Below, piece after piece: positions 7,229-15,231 of a DNA stretch of 17,311 bases (positions are counted from its first letter, which is position 1; each line of letters starts with the position of its first letter). Source of the DNA: an uncultured Chitinophagales bacterium. GTDB lineage: Bacteria; Bacteroidota; Bacteroidia; Chitinophagales; Chitinophagaceae. The position numbers and the translations under genes are program-made. A model generated the notes under the pieces. The model saw only the letters and a program-made list of their open reading frames with translations. It did not search any database and had not been told where the DNA came from. The stretch covers positions 1 through 17,311 of the forward strand of contig CAMPIQ010000074.1 of assembly GCA_946886475.1 (NCBI GenBank), written 5' to 3'.

Positions 7229-7753
7229 TTATCTATACTTTTCGTTCCACCATTTTTCAACGGAAGGAAAAGCGATCCTGAACCAGGTTGTAAATGTTGA
7301 AGGATGGGAACTTAATGCCTGCCTGATGGATTCTATTGTTTCGAATTTATATGATGCCACCTCCATCGAATGCGGATCTACTGCACCTTCGTATTCACCT
7401 GCAAACACATGGTCATACTCATGTTCTACCAATTGATTTTCAACTTCAGCATGGTAAATGAATGAAAATATTTTTTGAAGCGGGGTAGTGAAGCCCATTT
7501 CTTCTTTGAGTCTTCTAACAGCGGCCTTTTCAACATCTTCACCAGGCCAGGGATGACTGCAGCAGGCATTCGTCCATAAAAGAGCCCCATGGTATTTTCC
7601 GGAAGCACGTTGCTGTAACAGCATCCTTCCCTGCTTATCAAATATGAACACACTGAAAGCCCTGTGGAGTAATCCTTTTTGGTGGGCTGCCATTTTTTCC
7701 ATCAGCCCAATCTGCTCATCCTTTTCGTTTACCAAAATTACTTCCTGCAACAT
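7229..7753 (-). CDS. idi: Isopentenyl-diphosphate delta-isomerase, type 1 (Nudix fold)
   Basis: 174 aa, full length for the type 1 enzyme. It interconverts isopentenyl and dimethylallyl diphosphate, feeding carotenoid, quinone and other isoprenoid synthesis. The N-terminus (LQEVILVNEKDEQIGLMEK) matches the family start. The active-site cysteine is C65 in TNACCSHP with H67, corresponding to C67 and H69 of the E. coli enzyme. The acid/metal glutamates are E110 and E112 in EHEYDHVFAG. A Nudix-like helix, RRLKEEMG, lies at 80-87. The W near 158 in the C-terminal TTWF stretch also fits. It is a single-gene unit convergent with trx. In this window it complements the crtI/regulator locus about 6 kb away. 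Confidence 0.95.
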   Translation of the reverse strand: MLQEVILVNEKDEQIGLMEKMAAHQKGLLHRAFSVFIFDKQGRMLLQQRASGKYHGALLWTNACCSHPWPGEDVEKAAVRRLKEEMGFTTPLQKIFSFIYHAEVENQLVEHEYDHVFAGEYEGAVDPHSMEVASYKFETIESIRQALSSHPSTFTTWFRIAFPSVEKWWNEKYR

Positions 7754-7758
7754 CTTTT

Positions 7759-7766
7759 CAAACCTA
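7759..7766 (-). promoter_or_regulatory. Possible -7 box for idi
   Basis: On the minus strand, TAGGTTTG is an exact match to TAnnTTTG and ends 5 nt before the idi ATG. If used, the transcript would be nearly leaderless. No -33 TTG is evident. Confidence 0.3.
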
Positions 7767-7917
7767 TATGATTTTGATGAATGACGAAGCAGACCAGCTG
7801 TTAATTTTTAAGAATACATGATTCCTGATCTCATAATTCTCCAAAATACAAATTGTAAAAAAAATTAAACAAGATCCATAATCAGGATGGTCCGGTTTAT
7901 CTTAAATATTAACTGAT

Positions 7918-7952
7918 AAAAAAAAGCTAGAGCAATCCATTTTTCAGCTCTA
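7918..7952 (-). terminator. Possible intrinsic terminator overlapping the stop codon of the PHP phosphatase gene
   Basis: On the minus strand, TAGAGC (7952-7947) and GCTCTA (7933-7928) can pair as a 6-bp stem with a 13-nt loop. A GC then precedes a run of eight T (7925-7918). The TAG stop of the gene (7929-7927) overlaps the stem's 3' arm. The loop is long and the stem short, so this is moderate evidence. Confidence 0.35.
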
Positions 7953-8655
7953 CCGAATCACGCAATTTTTTTAATGCGGCCGCGGGTATTTTTCTTATCG
8001 CTGCCAGGTGTCTGGCATGGTGAAGGTCAGTGCCTGCGAGGTCATAATATTTTTTTTTCAGCAGATAGTCAGCAAGTTCCTGAACCGGATAGCCATAATA
8101 CCCTGTCAATGCAAGGAGGTTGAGCTGGAAATAGCAACCGGCATTTTTCAATTCATCAAACACCTCTTTTTTTCTTGCCAGGTAGGTATACCGTTCGGGA
8201 TGTGCAATAACGGGCTGATAATTCTGCATTTGCATTTCGAACATAACTTCCTGAAGGTCCATAGGAGCATTGAGCATGGAGAATTCAACCAGCACCATAT
8301 TGCCGCTAATAGTTAATAAAGGAACCTTATTCTTTAATTCCTGTTCAAAATGTTCATCTATAAAATATTCTGCAGCGGCATGTAATTCCACATCTACTCC
8401 TTCCAGTTCTAAAGCCTTTCTCACTTCGCTGATACCTTCAATGATCTTATCGTGGGTATTGGGATAGATCTCCCATAAAATATGCGGCGTGGTTATGATC
8501 TTTTTGTAACCCAGGGCATGGAGACCTTTGATCAGAGTGACCGAGGTTGCCATATCCGGAGCACCATCATCTATTCCCGGAACCAGGTGGGAATGCATAT
8601 CGGCCTGAAGCCAGGAAAGATCGGTGCTGGTTGATTTATTTTTAAAAAGGAACAT
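7927..8655 (-). CDS. PHP-type protein tyrosine phosphatase (CpsB/CapC/YwqE family)
   Basis: 242 aa, the usual length for this metal-dependent phosphatase family. PHP-domain metal ligands are visible in order: D19-M-H21-S-H23 followed by LVPGIDDG, TPH (56-58), E96 in AAAEYFID, AHPERY (151-156) and GTDLHH (208-213). Family members dephosphorylate tyrosine kinases (Wzc/CpsD/YwqD type) that control capsule and exopolysaccharide chain assembly. No such kinase is in the window. The ATG overlaps the stop of the upstream glycosyltransferase as TAATG, so translation is probably coupled. Context and motifs agree on regulation of polysaccharide export or polymerisation in the cytoplasm. Confidence 0.92.
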   Translation of the reverse strand: MFLFKNKSTSTDLSWLQADMHSHLVPGIDDGAPDMATSVTLIKGLHALGYKKIITTPHILWEIYPNTHDKIIEGISEVRKALELEGVDVELHAAAEYFIDEHFEQELKNKVPLLTISGNMVLVEFSMLNAPMDLQEVMFEMQMQNYQPVIAHPERYTYLARKKEVFDELKNAGCYFQLNLLALTGYYGYPVQELADYLLKKKYYDLAGTDLHHARHLAAIRKIPAAALKKLRDSVELKNGLL

Positions 8656-9851
8656 TATTTATTCTTTTTTTCCAGCAGTTCATTATAAAGTTGCGCCATA
8701 TCTTTTACCAGCCGGTGATAACTGAATTTTTCAAGCACATGCAGGTGACTATTTACACCCAGCCTATGCCTCAGTTCATCCTGCTCAACCAAATCAAGTA
8801 GCAGGGCACTGAATTTTTCTGTTTCGTGAATATCCGCCAGTAAAGCGGTCTCACCTTCAATAACAATATCTGATATTCCACCCACCCTGGTTGAAACAAT
8901 TGGCTTATTAGCCGCCTGTGCTTCTATAAGACTTACAGGCGTACCCTCATTAAATGATGTAAGACACATGATATCCAGTCCTGAGTTGATTACATCAACA
9001 TCCTTGCGCCATGAAGTAAATACCAGGGGATGGTGATGTTCACTGTCATTTTCGGTAGAGAAATGAATACCTGATTCGTTTGCGATATTTTCCAGATCGC
9101 TTCTTGTTTCACCATCACCAATGATAAAGGCTTTTACTTTTTTGGTTGTATGGTCAAAAACATGTTTGATGGCTTTCAGAAAAAGGTAATGGTTTTTTAC
9201 AGGAACAAGTCGTCCTATAATGCCAATCGCAATCTCATCATCTTTAACATTGAACTCCCGCCTGAAGTTTGACCTTTTCTCTTCCTGGTTTTCCCTGAAC
9301 CTGTCCAGATCAAAACCTAAAGGGATGACCCGGAATTTTTCGGCAGGCGCAATTTTGAAATCATTTACAAGTTCCTTTTTCTGTTGTTCACTGATGGCAA
9401 TTATAGCATCTGATTTGCTTCCCAGGTACCTTTCAGCGTTGATGAATATTTTTGTTTTGGCGGAATTGAAATAAGAATGGAATACATGGCCATGGAATGT
9501 GTGGAGTATCACGGGTACATTCGATGCAGATGCAGCCAGTCTTCCTAATGCACCGGGTTTTGCGGAATGGGTATGTACCACATGGGGATTAAAGCTTCTG
9601 ATCAGCTTTTTTAATTCCCTGTAAGCAAAATAGTCAGATGCCGGGTTGATAGATCTTCCCATTCCTTTAATCGTAACATATTTGATGTTCAACTGGTCGG
9701 CCAGGAACGCAGCACTTTTTTCATGATCTTCCTTCTCTCCAACAACCAGAATAGTTTCAAATTCCGGCGACATGTACCGGGTAAGATACGTGGCATTAAG
9801 TACAGGACCACCAACTGCCAGACGATTGAGTATGCGTAAAACACGGGGCAT
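8655..9851 (-). CDS. Glycosyltransferase family 4 (GT-B fold)
   Basis: 398 aa, retaining GT-B glycosyltransferase. The N-terminal acceptor domain starts MPRVLRILNRLAVGGPVLNA with the glycine-rich loop, and has VVHTHSAKPGALGR (91-104) and TFHGH (118-122). The C-terminal nucleotide-sugar domain has GRLVPVKNH (213-221), GDGETR (245-250) and the EX7E motif E302-GTPVSLI-E310 followed by the GGISD loop. No membrane segment or signal is seen, so it probably works at the cytoplasmic face on a lipid-linked polysaccharide precursor. Donor and acceptor sugars cannot be told. It overlaps the phosphatase start by 1 nt and lies 79 nt downstream of the asparagine-synthetase-like gene, so the three probably form one operon. 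Confidence 0.93.
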   Translation of the reverse strand: MPRVLRILNRLAVGGPVLNATYLTRYMSPEFETILVVGEKEDHEKSAAFLADQLNIKYVTIKGMGRSINPASDYFAYRELKKLIRSFNPHVVHTHSAKPGALGRLAASASNVPVILHTFHGHVFHSYFNSAKTKIFINAERYLGSKSDAIIAISEQQKKELVNDFKIAPAEKFRVIPLGFDLDRFRENQEEKRSNFRREFNVKDDEIAIGIIGRLVPVKNHYLFLKAIKHVFDHTTKKVKAFIIGDGETRSDLENIANESGIHFSTENDSEHHHPLVFTSWRKDVDVINSGLDIMCLTSFNEGTPVSLIEAQAANKPIVSTRVGGISDIVIEGETALLADIHETEKFSALLLDLVEQDELRHRLGVNSHLHVLEKFSYHRLVKDMAQLYNELLEKKNK

Positions 9852-9930
9852 TATATTTCAGGATTGATCGGTTAAAGATAGGGATTGGAGCAAATGGGGC
9901 GCCTTGCTTATTTGAAATCATGAACCTGCT

Positions 9931-11835
9931 TTATGAATTCATCATGTATTTTCTCCACCAGTTTTGAAAAACAATCAGTGCCCATACCGTTGCATGTGCG
10001 TCGCCGGGATTGTTTGAAAACAACTTCAGTTTTAGCTGACGGATAGCATCAGGATTGAACAAGCCCTGTTCAGCAATGAAGTCATCATTTAACCAGTCAT
10101 CAGTTATTCTTGTTTTTAATTCTTTGCGGAACCAGTCAAGCAAGGGTATTTCAAATCCTTTTTTTGGACGGTTATAAAGTTCTTGCGGCAAATAAGGGCG
10201 GAAAGCATCCTGCACGATCCGTTTTTTCAAATTTTTATTGATCTTGAATTCAGTAGGCAGGCCAAAAGCAAAGTCCACTACCTCATGATCAAGGAAGGGA
10301 CTTCTCACCTCAAGACTATTGGCCATGCTCATCAAATCAACTTTTACAAGCATATCGCTAAGCAAAACCAATTCCATATCAGTGAGCAGCATATCCTCAA
10401 GTGAATGATCATTCTTCAGGTGCCGGAGAATGTGATCTTTCTGCTGATGATAAATATTCATATCAAGCCCGGCCCGTGCAGCAGGAGATAATAAAGCTGT
10501 TGCTTCACCCGATGTTTGGAATCCGGCCCATCTCCAGTAGCGTTCCTTTACATCTAATTTTCCACCTTCTGCAAAACGGTCGAGCTGTCTTACAAGATTA
10601 AATAATTTACTGTTCCGTGATTTTGGTAACCGTTTCCAGATGGGCCCACCTGCCTTAATAAGATTATTGACTACACTATTTTGCCGCATACGCCATTCGG
10701 CCTGGTGTTTATTATAACCGGCAAATACTTCATCACCTCCATCGCCTGATAAGGCAACTGTAACATGCTTACGGGTATGATAACTTAAAATATAAACTGG
10801 TATAGCCGAAGAATCGGCAAATGGCTCGTCAAGATAATCCAGGATGTGGTCCAGGTGTTCCAGAAAATTTTCATTCGTTAAAGAGAATACGGTATGACTG
10901 GTATTGTATTTTTTTGCAACCAGGTTGGCATACGAGGTTTCATCAAAGAAAGGATTATCCTTATACCCAATAGAAAAAGTATTCAATTGCTTTGTATGGC
11001 GGCTGGCCATGGCCACTACAACAGATGAATCAATTCCACCACTTAAGAAAGCGCCAAGAGGAACATCAGAGATCATCCGCTTTTGTACCGATTCATCCAT
11101 TAATGTAACTAAGGTGGTACATGCTTTCTCATAATCAATTTGGCTGGAAGTACCCTGATCCAATTCAAGTTTGTAGAAAGAAGCTTCTGTTACTTTATGC
11201 CGGTTTAATACCATGTAATGTCCGGGCATTAGCTTTTTAACTCCTTTGAGTATTGAGTTGGGTTGTGGGATGTAATTCAATTGCAGATATTGCAACAAGG
11301 CTGTATGATTCAGTTCTCTGGGTATATCATAAGCCATCAGCGCTTTCATTTCAGATGCAAATACAAAAAGCGCTTCGTTCTGATAGTATAACAATGGTTT
11401 TTTACCAAACCTGTCCCGCGCAATAAACAATTCATCTTCGTGGCTGTCATAAATGGCAAAAGCAAAAAAACCACTCAGTAGTTCCAGGCATTTCTCTTTA
11501 TACCTGATATAGAGATGCAATAATACTTCGGTATCGGAATGGGAATTCCAGTCTGTTTTTCCACTAAAATATCTTTGCTTTAAATCTGAAAAATTAAAGA
11601 TCTCCCCATTATAGGCAATAGTGTACCTGCCTGTATTATCCGACATGGGTTGGGAAGCGTTATTGGATGTATCAATGATGCTTAACCTGCGGTGTGCCAG
11701 ACCGGCAGAAAGCGCCGACCAGCAGGATCCGCTATCGGGCCCTCTTTTCATTAATTTTTCATTGGCCTGGGTCAGTTTTTCCCTGATATGCTGCTGATCC
11801 CCTTTAAATTGAAAAAATCCGCTGATTCCACACAT
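9931..11835 (-). CDS. asnB: Class II asparagine synthetase / glutamine-dependent amidotransferase
   Basis: 634 aa. The N-terminal glutaminase domain (about 2-210) starts with nucleophile C2 (MCGISGFF), with RRLSIID (49-55), YNGEIFN (75-81) and the D101-T-E103 region. The synthetase domain (about 235-630) has the ATP-pyrophosphatase loop SGGIDSS (265-271) and a second SGDGGDE motif. Textbook activity is ATP- and glutamine-dependent conversion of aspartate to asparagine. In polysaccharide loci, homologues often amidate sugar carboxylates or act in other surface-polymer modification, and the position upstream of GT4 and phosphatase genes favours such a role. Both are possible. It is divergent from the DUF4838 gene across 91 bp. 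Full length, with no missing catalytic residue noticed. Confidence 0.92.
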   Translation of the reverse strand: MCGISGFFQFKGDQQHIREKLTQANEKLMKRGPDSGSCWSALSAGLAHRRLSIIDTSNNASQPMSDNTGRYTIAYNGEIFNFSDLKQRYFSGKTDWNSHSDTEVLLHLYIRYKEKCLELLSGFFAFAIYDSHEDELFIARDRFGKKPLLYYQNEALFVFASEMKALMAYDIPRELNHTALLQYLQLNYIPQPNSILKGVKKLMPGHYMVLNRHKVTEASFYKLELDQGTSSQIDYEKACTTLVTLMDESVQKRMISDVPLGAFLSGGIDSSVVVAMASRHTKQLNTFSIGYKDNPFFDETSYANLVAKKYNTSHTVFSLTNENFLEHLDHILDYLDEPFADSSAIPVYILSYHTRKHVTVALSGDGGDEVFAGYNKHQAEWRMRQNSVVNNLIKAGGPIWKRLPKSRNSKLFNLVRQLDRFAEGGKLDVKERYWRWAGFQTSGEATALLSPAARAGLDMNIYHQQKDHILRHLKNDHSLEDMLLTDMELVLLSDMLVKVDLMSMANSLEVRSPFLDHEVVDFAFGLPTEFKINKNLKKRIVQDAFRPYLPQELYNRPKKGFEIPLLDWFRKELKTRITDDWLNDDFIAEQGLFNPDAIRQLKLKLFSNNPGDAHATVWALIVFQNWWRKYMMNS

Positions 11836-11926
11836 GAACTATTGTAATTATTTTATAAAATGCACTGTAGCTGTTAAACTAATGCTTTTCTGAACATTCT
11901 TTGTCTGAGATTGTAAAGCAAAATAA
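11836..11926. promoter_or_regulatory. Divergent intergenic region between asnB-like and DUF4838 genes
   Basis: 91 bp that must carry promoters for both directions. No clean TAnnTTTG box was found. On the plus strand, ATTCTTTG near 11896-11903 is a two-mismatch candidate. The plus-strand leader ends in an A-rich start region that is repeated at 13783-13797. Confidence 0.35.
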
Positions 11927-13774
11927 ATGATTCGTATTTACCTGGTATTAATTCTTTTTAATATTTTCCTAATCCCGGCACAAAGCCAGGTGATGGCCTA
12001 TCATCCCAATAAATACTGGAATGTTGCTGGCCAGCCAGCGCCAGACAATCCAAATTTTCCTTTCCGTGAAATCAGACCTCAGTTTGGCTATCCCATGAGA
12101 CTTGAAAATGGAAAATTAAATTCCATGGAATGGGTGGACTGGATGAAACAAAACCGGTTTCAGTACAGTTATTTACTTGCCGGGCATGCATGGCAGGCCG
12201 TGATCATGAATAATCAGGAATATTTAAAAAAACATCCTGATTTTTTTGCAGAAGTAAATGGCATCAGGGGTAAAAGCAATAAATTCTGTGTATCGAATAA
12301 GCAATTCCAAAAATTTTTCATCCAGGACCGCCTAAGGGCATTCGAAGCAATCAAAAATCCTGAGGCTTCAATAAGTGTAGAGCCGAGTGATGGAGCTGGT
12401 TTTTGCGAATGTGATGATTGCAAAAAAATGGGAAGCATAAGCAATCAGGTTTTTTACCTTGCCAATATTACGGCTAAGGCCATAAGGCAGAAATATCCAA
12501 ATGGCAAGGTAAATTTATATGCCTATTACATGCATGCCCAGCTTCCAACGTTCGATCTTGAACCTAATGTACATGTAACTGTAATACCCGAAGGTTTCCA
12601 GAATTTTTATGATGCCGATGTTATGCTTGCCTTATGGGCAAAAAAAGCAAAACTAAAAACGTATTACGAATACTTCGCCATACCGCAATGGAAGGGGGAA
12701 CAACCACGTATCCATATTGATGACTTTATACGCAGAATGCAAATGGCAAAGAACCTGGGTTACCAGGGATACTGGTTTGAGACCGGTATGAATATCAATG
12801 TTACCATTGCACTCCAGTTATTCAATCAGCTTTGGCTAAGGCAGGATGCTACCTGGGAGCAGGTTTCTGAAGAGTTTCTCAGGGCTTGCTTCAGGGACAG
12901 CTACCAGCCGATGAAACAATTATTTACCCGTTGGTGGCATACCTGGATGCCGGATGATGAAATTGGCATGGCCCTTCACAATCTAAATGAAGCATCCAAA
13001 CTTGCAAGAAATAAGGATGAGAAGGAACGGATCAATGATCTTAAAGCCTATGTGCATTACCTTGTTCTTTACCAGGAATGGAATAAAGACCGCAATGATC
13101 CTAAGAGATCAAAAGAATATTTTGACTATCTGGTACAGTCAGAGAGCAGGATGATAGTACATTCTAATGCACTCTTACAAATGTTCTATAAATATCAAAC
13201 ACCTGAACAGTTGTCGAAATACAAACATGTTAACTCCAATAACTGGTCGTGGGTTAAAAAGCTTGATCAATCAGCCATAGAAAACAATTTCAGGAAGGAT
13301 CTTAAAAATTATGGAGTAACGCCGAATAAATTTGAATATGTAAATATTCATCAGGGCCTAAATGCATCTTTGAAAGCCGGAAAAACCCTAAAGGAATTTA
13401 AGTGGTCCAGCAAAGTTACTGAACGCATATTGATATATGCTTCAGGCGATCTGTCATTGCAATTGATCAATCCAGTGGATGTGGCTTCAGAAAATGATAA
13501 GGGAATGTACATTAACATAACAGGCATAGATGGCAAATTTGTACACAACCAGTTCCTTTCCTACAATAAACCTGATCTTACCATCCGGCTGCCTGAAAAG
13601 AACATTTACATCTTTTCACTGAAACAATTCTTTAGTACGGACCTCAAAATAAAAGGAAACTTCATACCTGTACTTAATGCCGATCAATACAAGGCATATT
13701 TGAAGAACGTGAAACAAACGGTAAAGAAAAATGAGAACAATAAGGAAAAGAGTTATTATTTTATTACGGATTAA
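11927..13774 (+). CDS. Secreted DUF4838-domain protein, putative glycoside-hydrolase-like
   Basis: 615 aa with a signal peptide (MIRIYLVLILFNIFLIPAQS, likely cleavage near residues 18-21), so periplasmic or exported. Residues about 45-320 resemble the DUF4838 family: the SVEPSDGAGFCECDDCKKMG segment with C160-x-C162-x2-C165, the LYAYYMH strand and the GYQGYWFETG strand fit an alpha/beta-barrel carbohydrate enzyme. Residues about 330-470 are mainly helical. The remainder, about 475-615, is beta-rich and ends basic. No catalytic pair is established for this family to my knowledge, so hydrolysis of a glycan is inference. The gene lies inside a polysaccharide locus, 62 bp upstream of the polymerase-like membrane protein, so a role in trimming, modifying or releasing the locus polymer is plausible. 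No surface-sorting tail or lipobox was seen. Confidence 0.75.
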   Translation: MIRIYLVLILFNIFLIPAQSQVMAYHPNKYWNVAGQPAPDNPNFPFREIRPQFGYPMRLENGKLNSMEWVDWMKQNRFQYSYLLAGHAWQAVIMNNQEYLKKHPDFFAEVNGIRGKSNKFCVSNKQFQKFFIQDRLRAFEAIKNPEASISVEPSDGAGFCECDDCKKMGSISNQVFYLANITAKAIRQKYPNGKVNLYAYYMHAQLPTFDLEPNVHVTVIPEGFQNFYDADVMLALWAKKAKLKTYYEYFAIPQWKGEQPRIHIDDFIRRMQMAKNLGYQGYWFETGMNINVTIALQLFNQLWLRQDATWEQVSEEFLRACFRDSYQPMKQLFTRWWHTWMPDDEIGMALHNLNEASKLARNKDEKERINDLKAYVHYLVLYQEWNKDRNDPKRSKEYFDYLVQSESRMIVHSNALLQMFYKYQTPEQLSKYKHVNSNNWSWVKKLDQSAIENNFRKDLKNYGVTPNKFEYVNIHQGLNASLKAGKTLKEFKWSSKVTERILIYASGDLSLQLINPVDVASENDKGMYINITGIDGKFVHNQFLSYNKPDLTIRLPEKNIYIFSLKQFFSTDLKIKGNFIPVLNADQYKAYLKNVKQTVKKNENNKEKSYYFITD

Positions 13775-13802
13775 TGTATCGTAAGCAAAATAAATGAAAT
13801 AA

Positions 13803-13810
13803 TACCTTTG
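13803..13810 (+). promoter_or_regulatory. -7 promoter box for the membrane polymerase-like gene
   Basis: TACCTTTG is an exact match to the Bacteroidota -7 consensus TAnnTTTG and lies 26 nt before the ATG at 13837, giving a leader of about 20 nt. A -33 TTG is not obvious. The gene may therefore be transcribed independently of the DUF4838 gene, which ends 62 bp upstream. Confidence 0.5.
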
Positions 13811-13836
13811 CAGCCAAACAGGTTTAAAACTGTAAT

Positions 13837-15231
13837 ATGAATATTGTTACCACGGATTATCTCATTTGGTTTATTTACGTTGTAGTTCTTTATGCAGTAT
13901 TAACAGGTTTTGCAAACAAAAGATATAAAGATCCCATTACAAGGAAATATTTCATCCTGGGCTTTACCGTAAAGGCACTGAGCGCCTTCCTGCTGGGACT
14001 GATTTACCAGTATTATTATGGTTTTGGCGATACTTTTGGCTTTCATCACATGGGATTATTCTTTACTGAAGTTGTAAAGGATTCGCCAGGCGATTTTTTG
14101 GAAGTATTCATCTACGGAGACCGTGATTATTTTCTAAGTAAAGGTTTGGAATATGGATTTACCTCCTGGTACGCCTTTAATCCTGCAACAATCGTTGTTG
14201 CCAGATTTTGCGCCTTCTTCAATTTTTTAACTTTTGGATTATACCTGCCAAATTCATTATTTTTTAGTCTTCTTTCTTTTTCTGGTGTCTGGAAGCTGTA
14301 CAGGGTATTCAGTAAAATGTATCCGAAGGTGAGAAGGGAAATAGCTTTGTTCACACTGTTTGTTCCTTCCGTTTTTTTCTGGGGTTCAGGCATCATGAAG
14401 GATACGCTGAGCTTTGCAGCCATCGGATGGTTAACCTGGTCATTCTACACCATTTTCATTGAGAAAAAAAGGATATTCCTGGCGATATTAATTGGCCTCC
14501 TTAGCTTTTACATGATTTATGCCATCAAACCCTATATTGCCGCAGCCTACCTGCCAGCGGTATTTGCCTGGGTTGTATTGAGCTATAGAAAAAGGATCCG
14601 GAATGTTGCCATCAAGCAATTAATGGTTCCTTTCTTCATCGCCAGCATTGTTGGTGCATTTTTTCTAATCAGTCAGTTTATAGCATCTGAATATCAGCAA
14701 TATTCATTGGAAAAAATAAGCGAAACAGTGGTTACCACTTCTACGCAGATCAGTGCTTATGATGCCGGTTCCACGTATGATCTTGGCCCAATTGAACCCG
14801 GCCTTACAGGCATACTTCAGAAATTTATCCCTGCCTTTGTCGTTGCTTTTTACCGCCCTTTTTTATGGGAAGTAAATAACGCATTCAGCCTCTTATCGGC
14901 ACTGGAAAGTTTCCTCCTGTTACTTCTTACGTTATATATCATAAAGAAAGTTGGTCTGAAAACCTTTTTTCTAAGTATCGTCCGTCAACCTGTGATACTT
15001 TACTGTTTTACTTTCGCCGTGATCTTTGGAATTTCAGTGGGCATTGCAAGTGGTAATTTTGGTACGCTTGTACGGTATAAGATACCGGCAGTACCATTTT
15101 ATCTGATTGGCCTCTTACTTATTTATCATTTGTCGACAGGGAAAGAATTATTCAGGAAGAAGAAAGAAAGAAGAAATTATAAAAGACCCGCTTACCTTGA
15201 TACGCCTCCTTTCCAGGCAAGCGCACGCTGA
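13837..15231 (+). CDS. Polytopic membrane protein, putative polysaccharide polymerase (Wzy-like)
   Basis: 464 aa with about ten to eleven hydrophobic helices, for example residues 7-25, 38-58, 115-135, 138-153, 168-186, 190-207, 212-230, 232-249, 262-282, 352-369, 387-404 and 417-431. A hydrophilic loop lies at about 283-330. Motif-like spots are GFGDTFGFHHMG (62-73), the loop FWGSGIMKDT (181-190), and an arginine-containing NFGTLVRYKIPAVPF near 407-421. Such architecture, with a large periplasmic loop and conserved arginine, fits Wzy/EpsG-like polymerases or GT-C enzymes of exopolysaccharide loci, but sequence identity in these families is too low for certainty. The basic C-terminal tail (about 438-464) is cytosolic. 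The last 40 nt overlap the convergent glycosyltransferase gene. Confidence 0.7.
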   Translation: MNIVTTDYLIWFIYVVVLYAVLTGFANKRYKDPITRKYFILGFTVKALSAFLLGLIYQYYYGFGDTFGFHHMGLFFTEVVKDSPGDFLEVFIYGDRDYFLSKGLEYGFTSWYAFNPATIVVARFCAFFNFLTFGLYLPNSLFFSLLSFSGVWKLYRVFSKMYPKVRREIALFTLFVPSVFFWGSGIMKDTLSFAAIGWLTWSFYTIFIEKKRIFLAILIGLLSFYMIYAIKPYIAAAYLPAVFAWVVLSYRKRIRNVAIKQLMVPFFIASIVGAFFLISQFIASEYQQYSLEKISETVVTTSTQISAYDAGSTYDLGPIEPGLTGILQKFIPAFVVAFYRPFLWEVNNAFSLLSALESFLLLLLTLYIIKKVGLKTFFLSIVRQPVILYCFTFAVIFGISVGIASGNFGTLVRYKIPAVPFYLIGLLLIYHLSTGKELFRKKKERRNYKRPAYLDTPPFQASAR

